A stretch of DNA of 64,000 nucleotides from Parapristionchus giblindavisi (Eukaryota; Nematoda; Chromadorea; Rhabditida; Diplogasteridae), in assembly GCA_943737045.1 (NCBI GenBank), contig CALSFV010000307.1, positions 1 to 64,000 of the forward strand, in the 5' to 3' direction. Both the position numbers and the translations under genes were made by a program. How positions within the stretch are numbered: the first letter of the stretch is position 1; every line of letters begins with the position of its first letter. Positions 23,280-34,411 of this stretch are shown piece by piece. Below the pieces are notes generated by a model. That model made no database searches and was not told where the DNA came from. It saw only the letters and a program-made list of their open reading frames with translations.

Positions 23280-23671
23280 TGGCGCACTAAAAAATAGTGG
23301 AAAACGGAAAATGGCGACTTTCCAGGGTCTAAAAAAGCACCTGGAAAATCGAAAATTTGAATTCGCGGGAGCGAAAAAAGGTGCGGGAATTCAAATTCTG
23401 GCTTTCCAACTGCGGTTTTCTGCGGTTTAAAAAGGATGTTAAGCAGGAAATCAAGTTCCTACACTTCATAAAGGTCGAAAAATGAAATTTCGGTTTTATT
23501 TAAGTTTTATAACCGCAGAAAATCGCAGTTAGAAAGTCAGAATTTGAATTCCCGCGCCTTATTCGCGCCCGCGAATTCAAATTTCGAGTTTCCATTTTCG
23601 GTTTTCCAGTGTACTTTTTTAGACCCCGGAAAGTCGCCATTTTCCGTTTTCCACTATTTTTTAGTGCGCCA
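23280..23671. mobile_element. 392-bp palindromic MITE with TTA target duplication
   Basis: Termini TGGCGCACTAAAAAATAGTG and its inverse, arms complementary to the centre. TTA flanks both ends (23277-23279, 23672-23674), and the paralogous locus has a single TTA at 3852-3854. A 3-base TTA/TAA duplication is typical of PIF/Harbinger elements. Confidence 0.92.
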
Positions 23672-23790
23672 TTACTTGCACCATTGACCACACTACTAAG
23701 AAGTGGAAATACTCAGAAAATAATTAATAAATACATACATTGATAAATAAAGGAATAAACAAATAAATAAATAAACATAAACACACTGAC

Positions 23791-23922
23791 ACATCAAAGA
23801 GGACATTATGCTGTGGACAGACTCCCAGTGTATCTCTCACCGCTCTCATCTCTCGTCTTAGATCACGACCGTACACTGTGGCTGTGCCTGATGAGGGCGA
23901 GAACAGACCACACAGCATGGAC
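23791..23922 (-). CDS. ABCA NBD1 post-Walker A to Q-loop exon (copy 2)
   Basis: Same exon as 3971-4102. It reads [18 protein letters not shown] and [11 protein letters not shown] and joins in phase to the Walker A exon (AT plus G completes Met), giving TTMSMLCGLF as in ABCA1 TTMSILTGLF. Confidence 0.8.
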
Positions 23923-23939
23923 CTGAAAACGACGATTAA

Positions 23940-25550
23940 TTTATTTATTGATTGATTAATTAAATTTACAGATAATAAGCCATTAATTTTTTTCAAAATT
24001 TTTCAAACAAAACTACGGCCAGGCTTCTTAGTTTGTAACGTACTTTTTCGATCTATGAATTATGAATTTTTGATAGAGGGCAACATGGGATAGGTAAAGT
24101 GAGATCAAAGATCGTGTAAGGACTTGATTATAGATTATCACAGTTTATAACATCATTGAAATAAAAAAAAATTAAAAAAAGATAATTTGAATTGGTACAA
24201 GCTACAATGAGCACAACGTTATGACCGAAATCTTTGACGCTATAAAAAGACGGCGTGGCATGAATTCAGCAGGGTGGAAGGAATGAGTGGAGGAGAGATT
24301 GAGGGTTTGTTTATGTGAGATCAAAGTCTAAAGATTGATTTCGAGCGTCGCTACCTACATCTCCCCTGTAATGGAAAGGCTGCGCGACATGAATCGACCG
24401 GGTTAGAATTGGAATGAGAGCATAGGCACGTTAGTTCAGCCTCTGTAATAGCGGGGCAACAATGAAGGAACGGCGAATCCCGTTTTCCAACTTATAAAGA
24501 CGGTGAGGCGGATGCCGGGCGGGTTTGGTGGGCTGCATTAGAGAGGGTATGCGTGCGAGATGGCATCAAATGATTCTCTCTGTCACACTCTCCGCCGCGC
24601 CACCAAATCTGTCTCAGGTGCGCCGCACTTACTAATGAACTATCGTCTCATTATTATGAGATTGTGAAAACACACCAAACAACGCACCGCAGTGATAGCA
24701 AAGGTCTCATCAGCATCTCTTTTGCCCCGCTATTCCCATCTCTCTCGCATTTTGAACTAACGTGTAGGTGAAGAGATGGAGGGACGATTTCGTGAAGGCA
24801 GCTGGTCCTCAATTCATGCAAATTGCGAGGCACAATCTTTCGGAATGGAGAAATTTTATGGCAACCCAGCTACGAAACACCCATTAGCTGATAAAGTTAT
24901 TCAATGTCAATGTCAAAAAAATAGGTCAGTATGGTTATGTTACAGATTTTCAAAATGCCAGGTTTTCAACTACAAAAAGACCAAAATGCGGCCAGGCTTC
25001 GTAGGCCAGGCTTCAACCTATGAAATTAAAGAAGGGGACCCACGAGTTTTTTCGTGACTAAACTGGCCAGACAGAACTATTGATCACATCTCCTTGTATA
25101 CAAAAACAATTTTCTCTAAAATTTTAGATGCCCCAGAATACCGTAATTCGGACTTAAAGTTCATTGATATGCCCAGGGAAAGGCGCGAGTTTTTGAAATT
25201 GTATAGAAAATTGCAAACGGGAATCGAAACCGTGTGGCGCGGTTACAAGCGCTGACTACTAACCACTGAGCCACACGCTCTACACTCAAATCTAATAGAG
25301 AACAGAATGTCACTTCCTATGTCCCACATTCTTCATGTCAATAGCGCAGCCCAAATCTCGTGGGTCCCCTTCTTTAAGCAATAAAGTCGAATGTTAGGTT
25401 GTAAATTCTCAGCACTGGTACTCCATGGGAATTATTCCAAGGAAATAATTATTTTGTGTGTAAGGGAATTTTCGATCAGGACTTAATTTTCAGTTCTATA
25501 AGTCAATCTATAATCAACATCGACTACAGTATCCCACAATCTTCCTCTCA
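23940..25550. other. Repeat-filled intron between two NBD1 exons
   Basis: Holds a fragment shared in inverse with 1262-1345 (TGTAATAGCGGGGCAACAA at about 24,440), an imperfect GGCCAGGCTTCGTAGG direct repeat near 24,990, and a SINE at 25,165-25,290. GACCCACGAG and its inverse CTCGTGGGTC (25,035 and 25,350) mark an inverted pair around the SINE. No gene of its own. Confidence 0.5.
25165..25290 (-). mobile_element. tRNA-headed SINE copy
   Basis: Minus strand: GTGTGGCTCAGTGGTTAGTA (A-box region), CGCGCCACACGGTTTCGATTCCCG (B-box; shown in part), then a body ending CTCGCGCCTTTCCC, like the copies at 17.5 and 60.2 kb. Confidence 0.7.
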
Positions 25551-25558
25551 GGACTCAC

Positions 25559-25641
25559 ATCGTGGTCGTCTTGCCTGCTCCATTGTGTCCGAGCAGACCC
25601 GTTATCGGTCCCTCGTACAGGCGTAGATCAAGTCCATCCAA
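25559..25641 (-). CDS. ABCA NBD1 Walker A exon
   Basis: LDGLDLRLYEGPITGLLGHN then GAGKTTT: the P-loop GHNGAGKTTT is complete. TGTAG acceptor and GTGAGT donor. It is the only Walker A exon in the window; copy 1 has lost it and copy 3 does not reach this far. Confidence 0.88.
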
Positions 25642-25717
25642 CTACAATTGATAATTTACAGATTACGGTAACTTGTACAGCATATTTATAGGGCAGAATC
25701 AATCAATAAAATCTGAC

Positions 25718-25818
25718 CGCCTTCATGCCGTTACTGTAGATCTTCTCGAGACCTCGAATCGACACGGTCAATCGTTGCGACGTTGGATCCCTCTCCACGC
25801 GGTCTGACTGCGGGGTCT
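25718..25818 (-). CDS. ABCA NBD1 start exon
   Basis: TPQSDRVERDPTSQRLTVSI then RGLEKIYSNGMKA, equivalent to ABCA1 [20 protein letters not shown]. Intact here; its copy-1 counterpart (6156-6209) is cut after QRLTV. Confidence 0.82.
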
Positions 25819-26212
25819 CTGAAGATCAAGGGGTCAAGATTTGTTTCAATTTGAAGAGGCTTGAACTTGGTGGTTTCGCGTTTAGCATAATCTATTTCCA
25901 CAATGACATCGATAAGAATGCGATATTCATAGAAGCAATAATTTTTGAAAAAATCAGATAAAAATAATTTATATATTGGAAAAGATTAATAATACTAATC
26001 ACGCACGGACTACGCCGATAAAGTCATCGTCCTTCTCACTGGCGGGAAGCTTTGGTGGACACCAATAGGACGGCAGGAGGAAGAAGTAGAATGGTTGAGA
26101 TACACCATGTACCCCTGGAATCAATCGATAAATCAATACAAATCATTCGATAAATCTATAGATAAATGGAACAAACCAAACGATTCGATCAAACGAATAG
26201 ATCGTTGTAAAG

Positions 26213-26674
26213 CTGGACTAATCAAGAGTACACCACGATTGAACTACCGTATACCTGGACTAATCAAGAGTACACCACGATTGAACTACCGTATACCTGG
26301 ACTAATCAAGAGTACACCACGATTGAACTACCGTATACCTGGACTAATCAAGAGTACACCACGATTGAACTACCGTATACCTGGACTAATCAAGAGTACA
26401 CCACGATTGAACTACCGTATACCTGGACTAATCAAGAGTACACCACGATTGAACTACCGTATACCTGGACTAATCAAGAGTACACCACGATTGAACTACC
26501 GTATACCTGGACTAATCAAGAGTACACCACGATTGAACTACCGTATACCTGGACTAATCAAGAGTACACCACGATTGAACTACCGTATACCTGGACTAAT
26601 CAACAGTACGCTACGATTGAACTACCGTATACCTGGACTAATCAACAGTACACTACGATTGAACTACCGTATAC
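26213..26674. repeat. 42-bp minisatellite starting at an ABCA splice donor (copy 2)
   Basis: Eleven units containing CTACCGTATACCTGGACTAA, more uniform than at 6680-7144; most carry AAGAGTACACCACG where copy 1 has CAGTACACTACG. Begins at the donor of exon 26675-26770. Length divisible by three, so it makes a spurious open frame. Confidence 0.9.
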
Positions 26675-26770
26675 CTGGATGGACGGCGCTAATGTACCAT
26701 GCGAGCACACAGAACAGTACAAAGTCGATCGTGAGAGCGATCAACACTTCCGGCATGTTGACAGCGTAGT
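26675..26770 (-). CDS. ABCA TM6-region exon (copy 2)
   Basis: YAVNMPEVLIALTIDFVLFC then VLAWYISAVHPG, matching the [22 protein letters not shown] stretch of ABCA1 at the last helix of TMD1. Acceptor TTACAG and donor GTATAC, phases consistent on both sides. Confidence 0.82.
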
Positions 26771-27439
26771 CTGTAATCTAGAGAATTTTAAAAAAATACA
26801 AATTTCCAAATCACTGGTGCCCCAGCCAAATTTTCAAAAGCACTTACTGGTGCCCAAGCCAAATACATCGTTTTATTCATTTTACGCACACTTTCAATCA
26901 TAAACTGCTTTAAAAAATATCTGAACCACGTCTACCCACTTGGACAACGACTGTCCCTCTCACGAGACCGCTCAGCTACACTAACTTAAAGATCAAAGAT
27001 CACAGATCATCGAAGAATAAACGAAAACGGCCTTCTTTAAAATTAACCAGTATACCGTATACCACCATCACTAACAGATCAAAGATCATCCTAGACTCAC
27101 CAGAGATCTGCAGTTGCGATATCGTCGACCATCTCGTCTCTCCCTTATCATCCCCCTAAGGCGATCATCGTCATGCCAAAGCCCATCGCAGTCTGTGGGA
27201 AGCGTTACGGCAAGATAAATCAATAAATCAATAAATCGATCGATATAATCAATCAATCAAACGATATTACAACGAACTCTCTATCTACCAACATAAAACC
27301 GAATGAATCAACCGGTCAAAAGTGTAAGGATACAACCGGTAATTCGCCAGGTAGATTCAGGCACCACTGTGAAATTGCAAATCACTACCGGGATTAGATC
27401 AGCAATAACATAGCGGTTTTTGAAATTTCACCGTAGAAT

Positions 27440-27872
27440 TCACAAATCAATCAATACTAACCAATAGATATTCAATCAATACTAACCAATCGATATCAAT
27501 CAATACTAACCTATCGATATCAATCAATACTAACCAATCGATATCAACCAATACTAACCAATAGATATCCAATCAATACTAACCAATCGATATCAATCAA
27601 TACTATCCAATCGATATCAATCAATACTAACCAATCGATATCAATCAATACTAACCAATCGATATCAATCAATACTAACCAATAGATATCAACCAATACT
27701 AACTAATCGATATCCAATCAATACTAACCAATAGATATCAATCAATACTAACCAATCGATATCAATCAATACTAACCAATCGATATCAATCAATACTAAC
27801 CAATCGATATCAATCAATACTAACCAATCGATATCAATCAATACTAACCAATCGATATCAATCAATACTCAC
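27440..27872. repeat. 24-bp minisatellite starting at an ABCA splice donor (copy 2)
   Basis: About eighteen units containing CAATACTAACCAATCGATAT. On the minus strand the first 24 intron bases (GTGAGTATTGATTGATATCG and on) are themselves one unit, differing from the others mainly at GTGAGT versus GTTAGT. Confidence 0.9.
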
Positions 27873-28019
27873 CGCAATCTTGACCATTACTGCAGATCTC
27901 GTCTGGATGGACAATTGGAATGGATAGAAGCAGAGGAAAACGACGATAGCAGTGCATGCTGTGGCTGCAAATCAATCGATAATCTATCAATAATCTCCGA
28001 CATCAAAATCAATCAATAA

Positions 28020-28130
28020 ATAGTACAATAATAATAATAATACTATAATAATAATATAATAATATTTATTCCTTCAATAGGACACATCGGGGATGAGATA
28101 TATCTGTTAGATAAGTCTTTTGGAGTCTTT
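28020..28130. mobile_element. LINE 3'-tail fragment
   Basis: AATAATAATAATACTATAAT followed by ATTTATTCCTTCAATAG, ACACATCGGGGATG and TATCTGTTAGATAAG resembles the 3' end of the LINE (18,050-18,130 reversed). Present at the same intron position in copy 3 (34,605-34,700). Confidence 0.6.
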
Positions 28131-28512
28131 CAATCAATCAATAAATCGTAAAATCAATCAATAAACCACCAATATTTTTGTGAAGAAGGAGGAGAGTAGC
28201 AGTGCTTGGGCGATGCTTGTGAGCGCAAAGAGGAAAGAGGAAGACGAAGAGCAGCGAGAAGTCAAAGTCCGGAAGGATACGACCAAACTGAAGAGATCAA
28301 AGATCAAAGATTAGACATCAATGATCAAAGATTAGAGATTAAAAAATTGAAGATCAAAGATTGGAGATCAAAGATCAAAGTACAACGATTAGAGGTAAAA
28401 TATTCGTGACAGAAAGACACATATTTATTTTTAAAAGCAAGAAATGCGGTCGTCGATCAAATATCAATACAATCAAACATCTCAGATTAGAGATCAAAGA
28501 TCAAAGACCAAC

Positions 28513-28623
28513 CCTCAAGAGCAACGATATGACTAGGACAGATATGACGTTAAGCACGAGTGAGATGAGCGCCCAAGAAATGAAGTGAATCGAGTCGCCG
28601 AGGCCCATTATGCGCATTAGCTC
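28513..28623 (-). CDS. ABCA TM exon with MRIMGL motif (copy 2)
   Basis: ELMRIMGLGDSIHFISWALI then a hydrophobic stretch LVLNVISVLVISLLLR. The family motif after TM2 is KE.MRIMGL. Open in copy 2; copy 1 starts with TAG and has a 5-base deletion, and copy 3 has a TAG for the tryptophan (35672-35674). Confidence 0.82.
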
Positions 28624-29869
28624 CTACAATTGTAGATCAATCAATCAATCAATCAATCGATCGATCATGCCGCAACCTAGGCAAACTAATTTTAAAGTAA
28701 TAATTTTACACCCCCCTGTCCGCGCCCATGTATGTTCTATAGTATACCTTGAGTCGGTGTTCCTTCTCGTAGACGATATTCTTGACGAGAAGTGCCGATG
28801 GAGTCATCCATGAGAGAACGACGAAGAGTGAGAGGAAGATGGTGACGTTGAAACTGGAATCAATCAATAATCAATAAATGATTTATTTTGGAATTTGATA
28901 AAACTGTAGTTCGATTAAAATAATAGGAGAGCAATAAGAATAAATCAAAGTCATGAAACGCAAAATCAACAGCTTATTAACCCACCCCCCCCCCCAAAGT
29001 CCATCGAAAGCTGTTGATAATTCGCAAAAGAAAGTCAATGAAATCTCACCAATCAACATAGGTGGGTACACTGGAGGAAAGGCTGTGCGCAAATCGGGGA
29101 AGTGGGAGGCAAGGCTGTGGCTATTTTTTTAGCATATTCGACTCAACATTTTCCTTTTTTCTATGCGCGGAGCTCTGATAAGAAGGCATGGCTGTGCGCA
29201 GAAAAAAAATCGTTCTCACTCGCCCACACATGCTAATAAATCAACCAATTAATCAATCAATAACTCACGTATCTTTGATCACGCATCCTCACGTATACGT
29301 ATCCTATCGTATCTCCCGCAGTGCCTTCTCGACTGCTTCCTGAACGGAACGCTGATTACGGTATGGTGACGTAATATCGATTGCTTCTCAAACAATCATT
29401 TCTACACAACATTACAAGGTCACGAAAGGATGAAAAAATAAATCAGTTCATGATTCGAAACCGAGACGCGCTACCGTACCTGGATGTACGAGAATCCAAA
29501 GGTGGTGTACTTGAGGTCGACGAATGGAGTGTCTCGTGCACGAATGTTGCCCACACTGTCAGCTGCGCTGCCCGTACCTGTTGCAATTTGAACATTTATG
29601 AATGATTCTCCAAACTTTTTTTTAATTATAAAAGCGACATTTCTGTTTGACTTTTTTGACGAACATGAAATTTTTTTTAATTTAAAAATGTACCGCTGCC
29701 AAAGATACATTTAAATTCAAATATTTTAGAAATTCCCACCATCCACCATGGACGCCTGATGACGAATCTTGTACGTGATCAGCTCGGGCAACTCCGTCGT
29801 TGTCTCGTTCACGTCCAATAGCACGATTCCTGCAACGACGACGGTATGTTCGGTATACTGTACATCGGG

Positions 29870-30480
29870 ATGGGTATTGATTAACCAGCTCTGGTTTCTA
29901 ATACACATAAGTATTGATTACTGGATTATTGCGACTAAACAAATCAGCCCATCACTCTCACGTTTCATTGTCTTCAAATAATCATACATTTTAATGATTA
30001 CGACAATTGGTCCATCAGTGTGGTAAGTCTTAATAAAAGTATACATATATCGAACGGTATGTTACGAACTACCAAGCATTGTCGCTTTTTTTTTTGGAAA
30101 ACGTATTCCCATGTTGGGATTTTTGAAATTTTGGTAGTATTTTATAATCTACCCATGCTATCATCCTTCCAATTCTAGCCCCGTCGAATTCATGTCTCAC
30201 AGACTTTTCATTACAGGAGAGCAATAGGCAGCGACGCTTTTGACATCCTATCCTATACATACTGCTCCATCATATTTGATGAAATTGGCGAATATTAATT
30301 AAAAACTAATAAAAAACAGGTCAGATTTTGGAGCTTATAACTTTTCAGATCAACATTGGCACCATGAAGCTATTTACTGATAATATCTGTCTGATATTGC
30401 TAACCTTTCCAAGTCAACAACTATTACTGTCCAAGCATAAAATATATTTGTACGAACATGACACTCATACTACTGTAGCT
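29870..30480. other. ABCA intron, no gene
   Basis: Near-identical to 38,890-39,490 in copy 3. No exon or element signature recognised. Confidence 0.6.
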
Positions 30481-30499
30481 ACACGAAGCCGACTCTAAG

Positions 30500-31119
30500 T
30501 TGTGCCGTAACCCCATCGATACCGTAACCCACCTTAAGATCTACCGTAACCCCATCGATATCGTAACCCACCTTAAGATCTACCGTAACCCCATCGATAT
30601 CGTAACCCACCTTAAGATCTACCGCAACCCCATCGATATCGTAACCCACCTTAAGATCTACCGTAACCCCATCGATATCGTAACCCACCTTAAGATCTAC
30701 CGTAACCCCATCGATATCGTAACCCACCTTAAGATCTACCGTAACCCCATCGATATCGTAACCCACCTTAAGATCTACCGTAACCCCATCGATATCGTAA
30801 CCCACCTTAAGATCTACCGTAACCCCATCGATATCGTAACCCACCTTAAGATCTACCGTAACCCCATCGATATCGTAACCCACCTTAAGATCTACCGTAA
30901 CCCCATCGATATCGTAACCCACCTTAAGATCTACCGTAACCCCATCGATATCGTAACCCACCTTAAGATCTACCGTAACCCCATCGATATCGTAACCCAC
31001 CTTAAGATCTACCGTAACCCCATCGATATCGTAACCCACCTTAAGATCTACCGTAACCCCATCGATACCGTAACCCACCTTAAGATCTACCGTAACCCCA
31101 TCGATACCGTAACCCTTAC
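30500..31119. repeat. 39-bp minisatellite starting at an ABCA splice donor
   Basis: About sixteen units of 39 bases containing TAAGATCTACCGTAACCCCA, nearly identical. The array starts right after the donor of exon 31120-31202 and each unit carries a donor-like AAG-GTGGGT on the minus strand. Copy 3 has a single unit (39,505-39,553). Both strands stay open because 39 is divisible by three. Confidence 0.92.
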
Positions 31120-31559
31120 CCTGCTTGATCGGCACTCCAAGGCAGTCAGTATCCGACGAGTTCGAGCCAGCCGCGTGTCCTGGCGCGAATTTCGAAACAT
31201 ATCTGCAAGCAGCATACCGTAATCCGACAGGGCTACCGTAATCCGGACACGATTTAAACAACATTCGTGGCGGGAGCCAGCAGCACTCACGCAAAGATAT
31301 AGTCGCGTAGGTCGTCAAAGGGCGTACGCACCGGCTGAGTGGGCGTGTTCGTGGTCGTCTTCGAAGACATCGTCGCCGCATCTGAAATCAGCCAATAATG
31401 TAAAGGAGATGAAGGCATCCCACATTGGCCGGCTATTTTCAAACTTTCGACAGCGTGCGGCAGAAGTAATGTGCTGTTAGCGTCATCGGTATACGTGGGC
31501 AACACAAAAATCTGTACGACTTACATAATCTAGATGGCACATTCGAATTTCCTTATTTT

Positions 31560-32715
31560 TCGCCTTATGCAAACTATATCTGCCTGGTGTATTCCCGTTC
31601 CAACACCATCATATGAGTGTAATGATGGAATGTGCAACAATTCATCGTTTTTTTTATAAAATTTGCCAAAAAACTTTTATTCCCTTTAAAGTCACACCCC
31701 CTCAGGTGTTTGAATCCTTGCATGATCCAATTAAAATTCGTGCAATTAGTGGCATGATCATGCATGGAAAATACTCGAATCATGCATGGATTATCCGTGA
31801 TCATGCATGGATTCTGTCATTCCATGTATGATCACAGAAAATTCGTTTTCGAAGATCCATGCATGATCACGAACGATGGATATTCCATGCATGACCATGC
31901 ATGGAATGTCGAATCTGATTATACTTGTATTCGTGATCATGCAAGGATTTCAACACCAGAGCCGAGGTAATTTTGAAACTCTCCTCGCTGGCAACGCTCT
32001 CTCGTAGACAAAAAGGCGAGATAGCATTGCCAGAGTGGAGAGTTTCAAATTAGATCGGGGTGTCCCTTTAATTCCCTCCAAGCTCTTTGTCAAACTAGCA
32101 ATCGCCAAAGTAGCGCCCGTTGAATTCACGTTTCGACACACGACACGCCTTCCATTATTCCTCCTCTAATTGTCAAACAACAATCGATCGCACCCGGTGC
32201 ATTCCCGTTCCAACACTAGCATATCCACGAACATTTCGTACGATAGAACGATATTCGCCTATATCCTATACACATATCACTGCCGATATGATCGCATCCA
32301 TGTCGTCGTATGAGAGCATAGATACTCTGACATGTGAGAGTCATATAGAACCATTGCTTCAATCTTGTCGGTTACGTTTAGCCTTGTAACATTATTATGG
32401 CGAATAAATTAGTATTAATATCACAACGAAGATGGTGGCATCCGTGAGCAATACCGGCTATTTTCAAACTTGCGACAGAATGCGAAACAGTAGTAATTAG
32501 TGTATCATTAGCGCCATTGATATACGTGGGCAACACAAAACTCTGTACGACTGGCATAGTCTAGATCGGCACATTCGAATATTCTTATTTTCCCTTCGTG
32601 CCTTACGCAAACTATATCTGCCTGGTGAATTCCCGCTACAAGACTATCATATGAGAGTAATGATGGAATGTGCCGCGACAGGAGAGTTTCAATTTAGCTT
32701 GGGTGTGCCTTTAAG
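31560..32715. repeat. Spacer upstream of copy 2: duplicated exon-like pieces, GATCATGCATGG repeat, hairpin MITE
   Basis: 31,735-31,955 is built from GATCATGCATGGAT palindromic words. 31,970-32,065 is a hairpin MITE (see 52,035). 32,150-32,330 minus strand matches the linker region at 12,500-12,650 (MLVLERECTGC against MLVLQRESTGC). The same spacer lies upstream of copy 3 at 39,830-40,780. Confidence 0.6.
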
Positions 32716-34411
32716 AGACCGGCTCGGTAAGACTCGAGCATAGTCCGGACATTCGCCAAGACTTTCGATCTTGGCCTCAATACTTTCATCATAGACACAT
32801 ACCGGTTGGAGACCGATGAAAGTTATAGTGCAAATGCCCTTGGGCTCAAACCCGGCTCACATATGTTTCATAAAATAAAAAATTGAAAAATTCATAACTT
32901 TTCAATCGTGATAGCAAGGACTTTTATTTATTTTTATTGGTGAATAACATGTCATCCACTCTTATAAACACTCCTGAACAATACCATCATATCGTTCTGA
33001 ATATGTTTTTTCGTGCCTGATTTGCAGATTTTTCTTCTTCTATCCTCGTTGAAGAGATACTGCAAGAAATGCCATAGTGTATATTGTAGCCCTGACGATT
33101 ATGCACATGGTGGTCACATTCCCTTGGCCAGCCAGTTTGTCTTAAGCCTAGAGAATTGCAACTGAATGTGAGATATGTGTAAATTGCAAAAATCGAAAAT
33201 TAAATTTCTTGAAATTCGCAAGAGTAATAGGTAGCTGTATTATGTCATTTTACTCGTAGTGATGCGCGTACATAGGAATAATATACAAATAGACTCAGAT
33301 TACATTTTTTTAATTTAGAAAAATAATTATTTTATTTTTATTTTTTCAACTCCCACATTCAGTCGACCGTCAAGGCAAGTTGATTCATAGGGTGGATGGT
33401 GGATGATATCCATAAAAATAAAAGTTGGCTCACTGTTGATATAATAGCAAATAGTATTTGGTCTGGGATAATCATGAATTTTTCGACCTCAGCCATTCTC
33501 AACCATGAACCCGGGGTTCATGGTTGAGAATCATAGGTCGACTGAAAAAAATTAGTTCGCGATTCCTGGCGATTACGGTAGTTCAATACCGTATACTCCT
33601 ACTGATTAAAATGGTACAGCTTTGGTTGCAGTACACTACGTTGCAACCGAATTATGTGAAAGAAACATATAAATATTCAAGTTTGATAATTTTTAAAAAA
33701 TCGAGATCAGCGAAACGACGATTTTTCACGTTGCAGTCGTTTCTGCAAACACACATGCATCAGCCACCATCCACTCTATGAATCAACTTGCCTTGACGGA
33801 ATGTGGGAGTTGAAAAAATAAAAATAAAATAATTATTTTTCTAAATTTAAAAAAAATGTAATCTGAGTCTATTTGTATATTATTCCTATGTACGCGCATC
33901 ACTACGAGTAAAATGACATAACACAGCTACATATTACTCTTGCGAATTTCAAGAAATTTTATTTTCGATTTTTGCAATTTACACATATCTCACATTCAGT
34001 TGCAATTCTCTAGGCTTAAGACAAACTGGCTGGCCAAGGGAATGTGACCACCATGTGCATAATCGTCAGGGCTACAATATACACTATGGCATTTCTTGCA
34101 GTATCTCTTCAACGAGGATAGAAGAAAGAAAAATCTGAAAATCAGGCACGAAAAAACATATTCAGAACGATATGATAGTATTGTTCAGGAGTGTTTATAA
34201 GAGTGCATGACATGTTATTCACCAATAAATAAAAGTCCTAGCTATCACGATTGAAAAGTTATGAATTTTTCATTTTTTTATTTTATGAAACATATGTGAG
34301 CCGGGTTTGAGCCCAAGGGCATTTGCACTATAACTTTCATCGGTCTCCCCCCGGTATGTGTCTATGATGAAAGTATTGAGGCCAAGATCGAAAGTCTTGG
34401 CGAATGTCCGG
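32715..34411. mobile_element. Foldback element, 1.7 kb, right end truncated
   Basis: Begins AGAGACCGGCTCGGTAAGAC, like the 4147-5900 element, and TCCGGACATTCGCCAAGACT (32,743) returns inverted at 34,411. Arms pair through the length, for example CATTCAGTTGCAATTCTCTA at both sides. The outer 30 bases of the right end are missing; it ends inside the ABCA copy 3 intron repeat. Confidence 0.85.

Larger units (their letters stand above)
23791..31381 (-). pseudogene. ABCA transporter copy 2 (ECD1 to NBD1), longest copy
   Basis: Minus-strand exons: 31291-31381 (TPTQPVRTPFDDLRDYIFA), 31120-31202 (YVSKFAPGHAAGSNSSD), 29740-29829 (IVLLDVNETTTELPELITYK), 29480-29577 (DTPFVDLKYTTFGFSYIQ), 29304-29339 (EAVEKALREIR then TAG), 28748-28853, 28513-28623, 28170-28287, 27873-27964, about 27101-27207, 26675-26770, 26007-26114, 25718-25818, 25559-25641 (Walker A) and 23791-23922 (Q-loop). 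Most junctions agree in phase, and the order matches ABCA1 from the end of loop 1 to NBD1. Lesions: stop in 29304-29339 (shared with copy 3), a one-base insertion in 28170-28287, frameshift and lost acceptor in 27101-27207, and absence of the exon corresponding to 9588-9689. NBD1 stops at the Q-loop, and the next sequence is the plus-strand fragment. Confidence 0.87.

Noticed and set aside
26095..26769. 224-residue repetitive open frame on the plus strand
   Set aside because: Shadow of the 42-base intron minisatellite; the real exon is on the opposite strand.
30479..31381. 300-residue open frame of GYDIDGVTVDLKV repeats (and 240 residues on the other strand)
   Set aside because: It is the 39-base intron array read through; unit length is divisible by three so both strands stay open. 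Splice signals place it in an intron.
31291..31381. ATG at MSSKTTTNTPTQ as the ABCA start codon
   Set aside because: The exon has a TTTCAG acceptor upstream and an open phase before the Met, and its place in the exon order is inside extracellular loop 1, so it is an internal exon.
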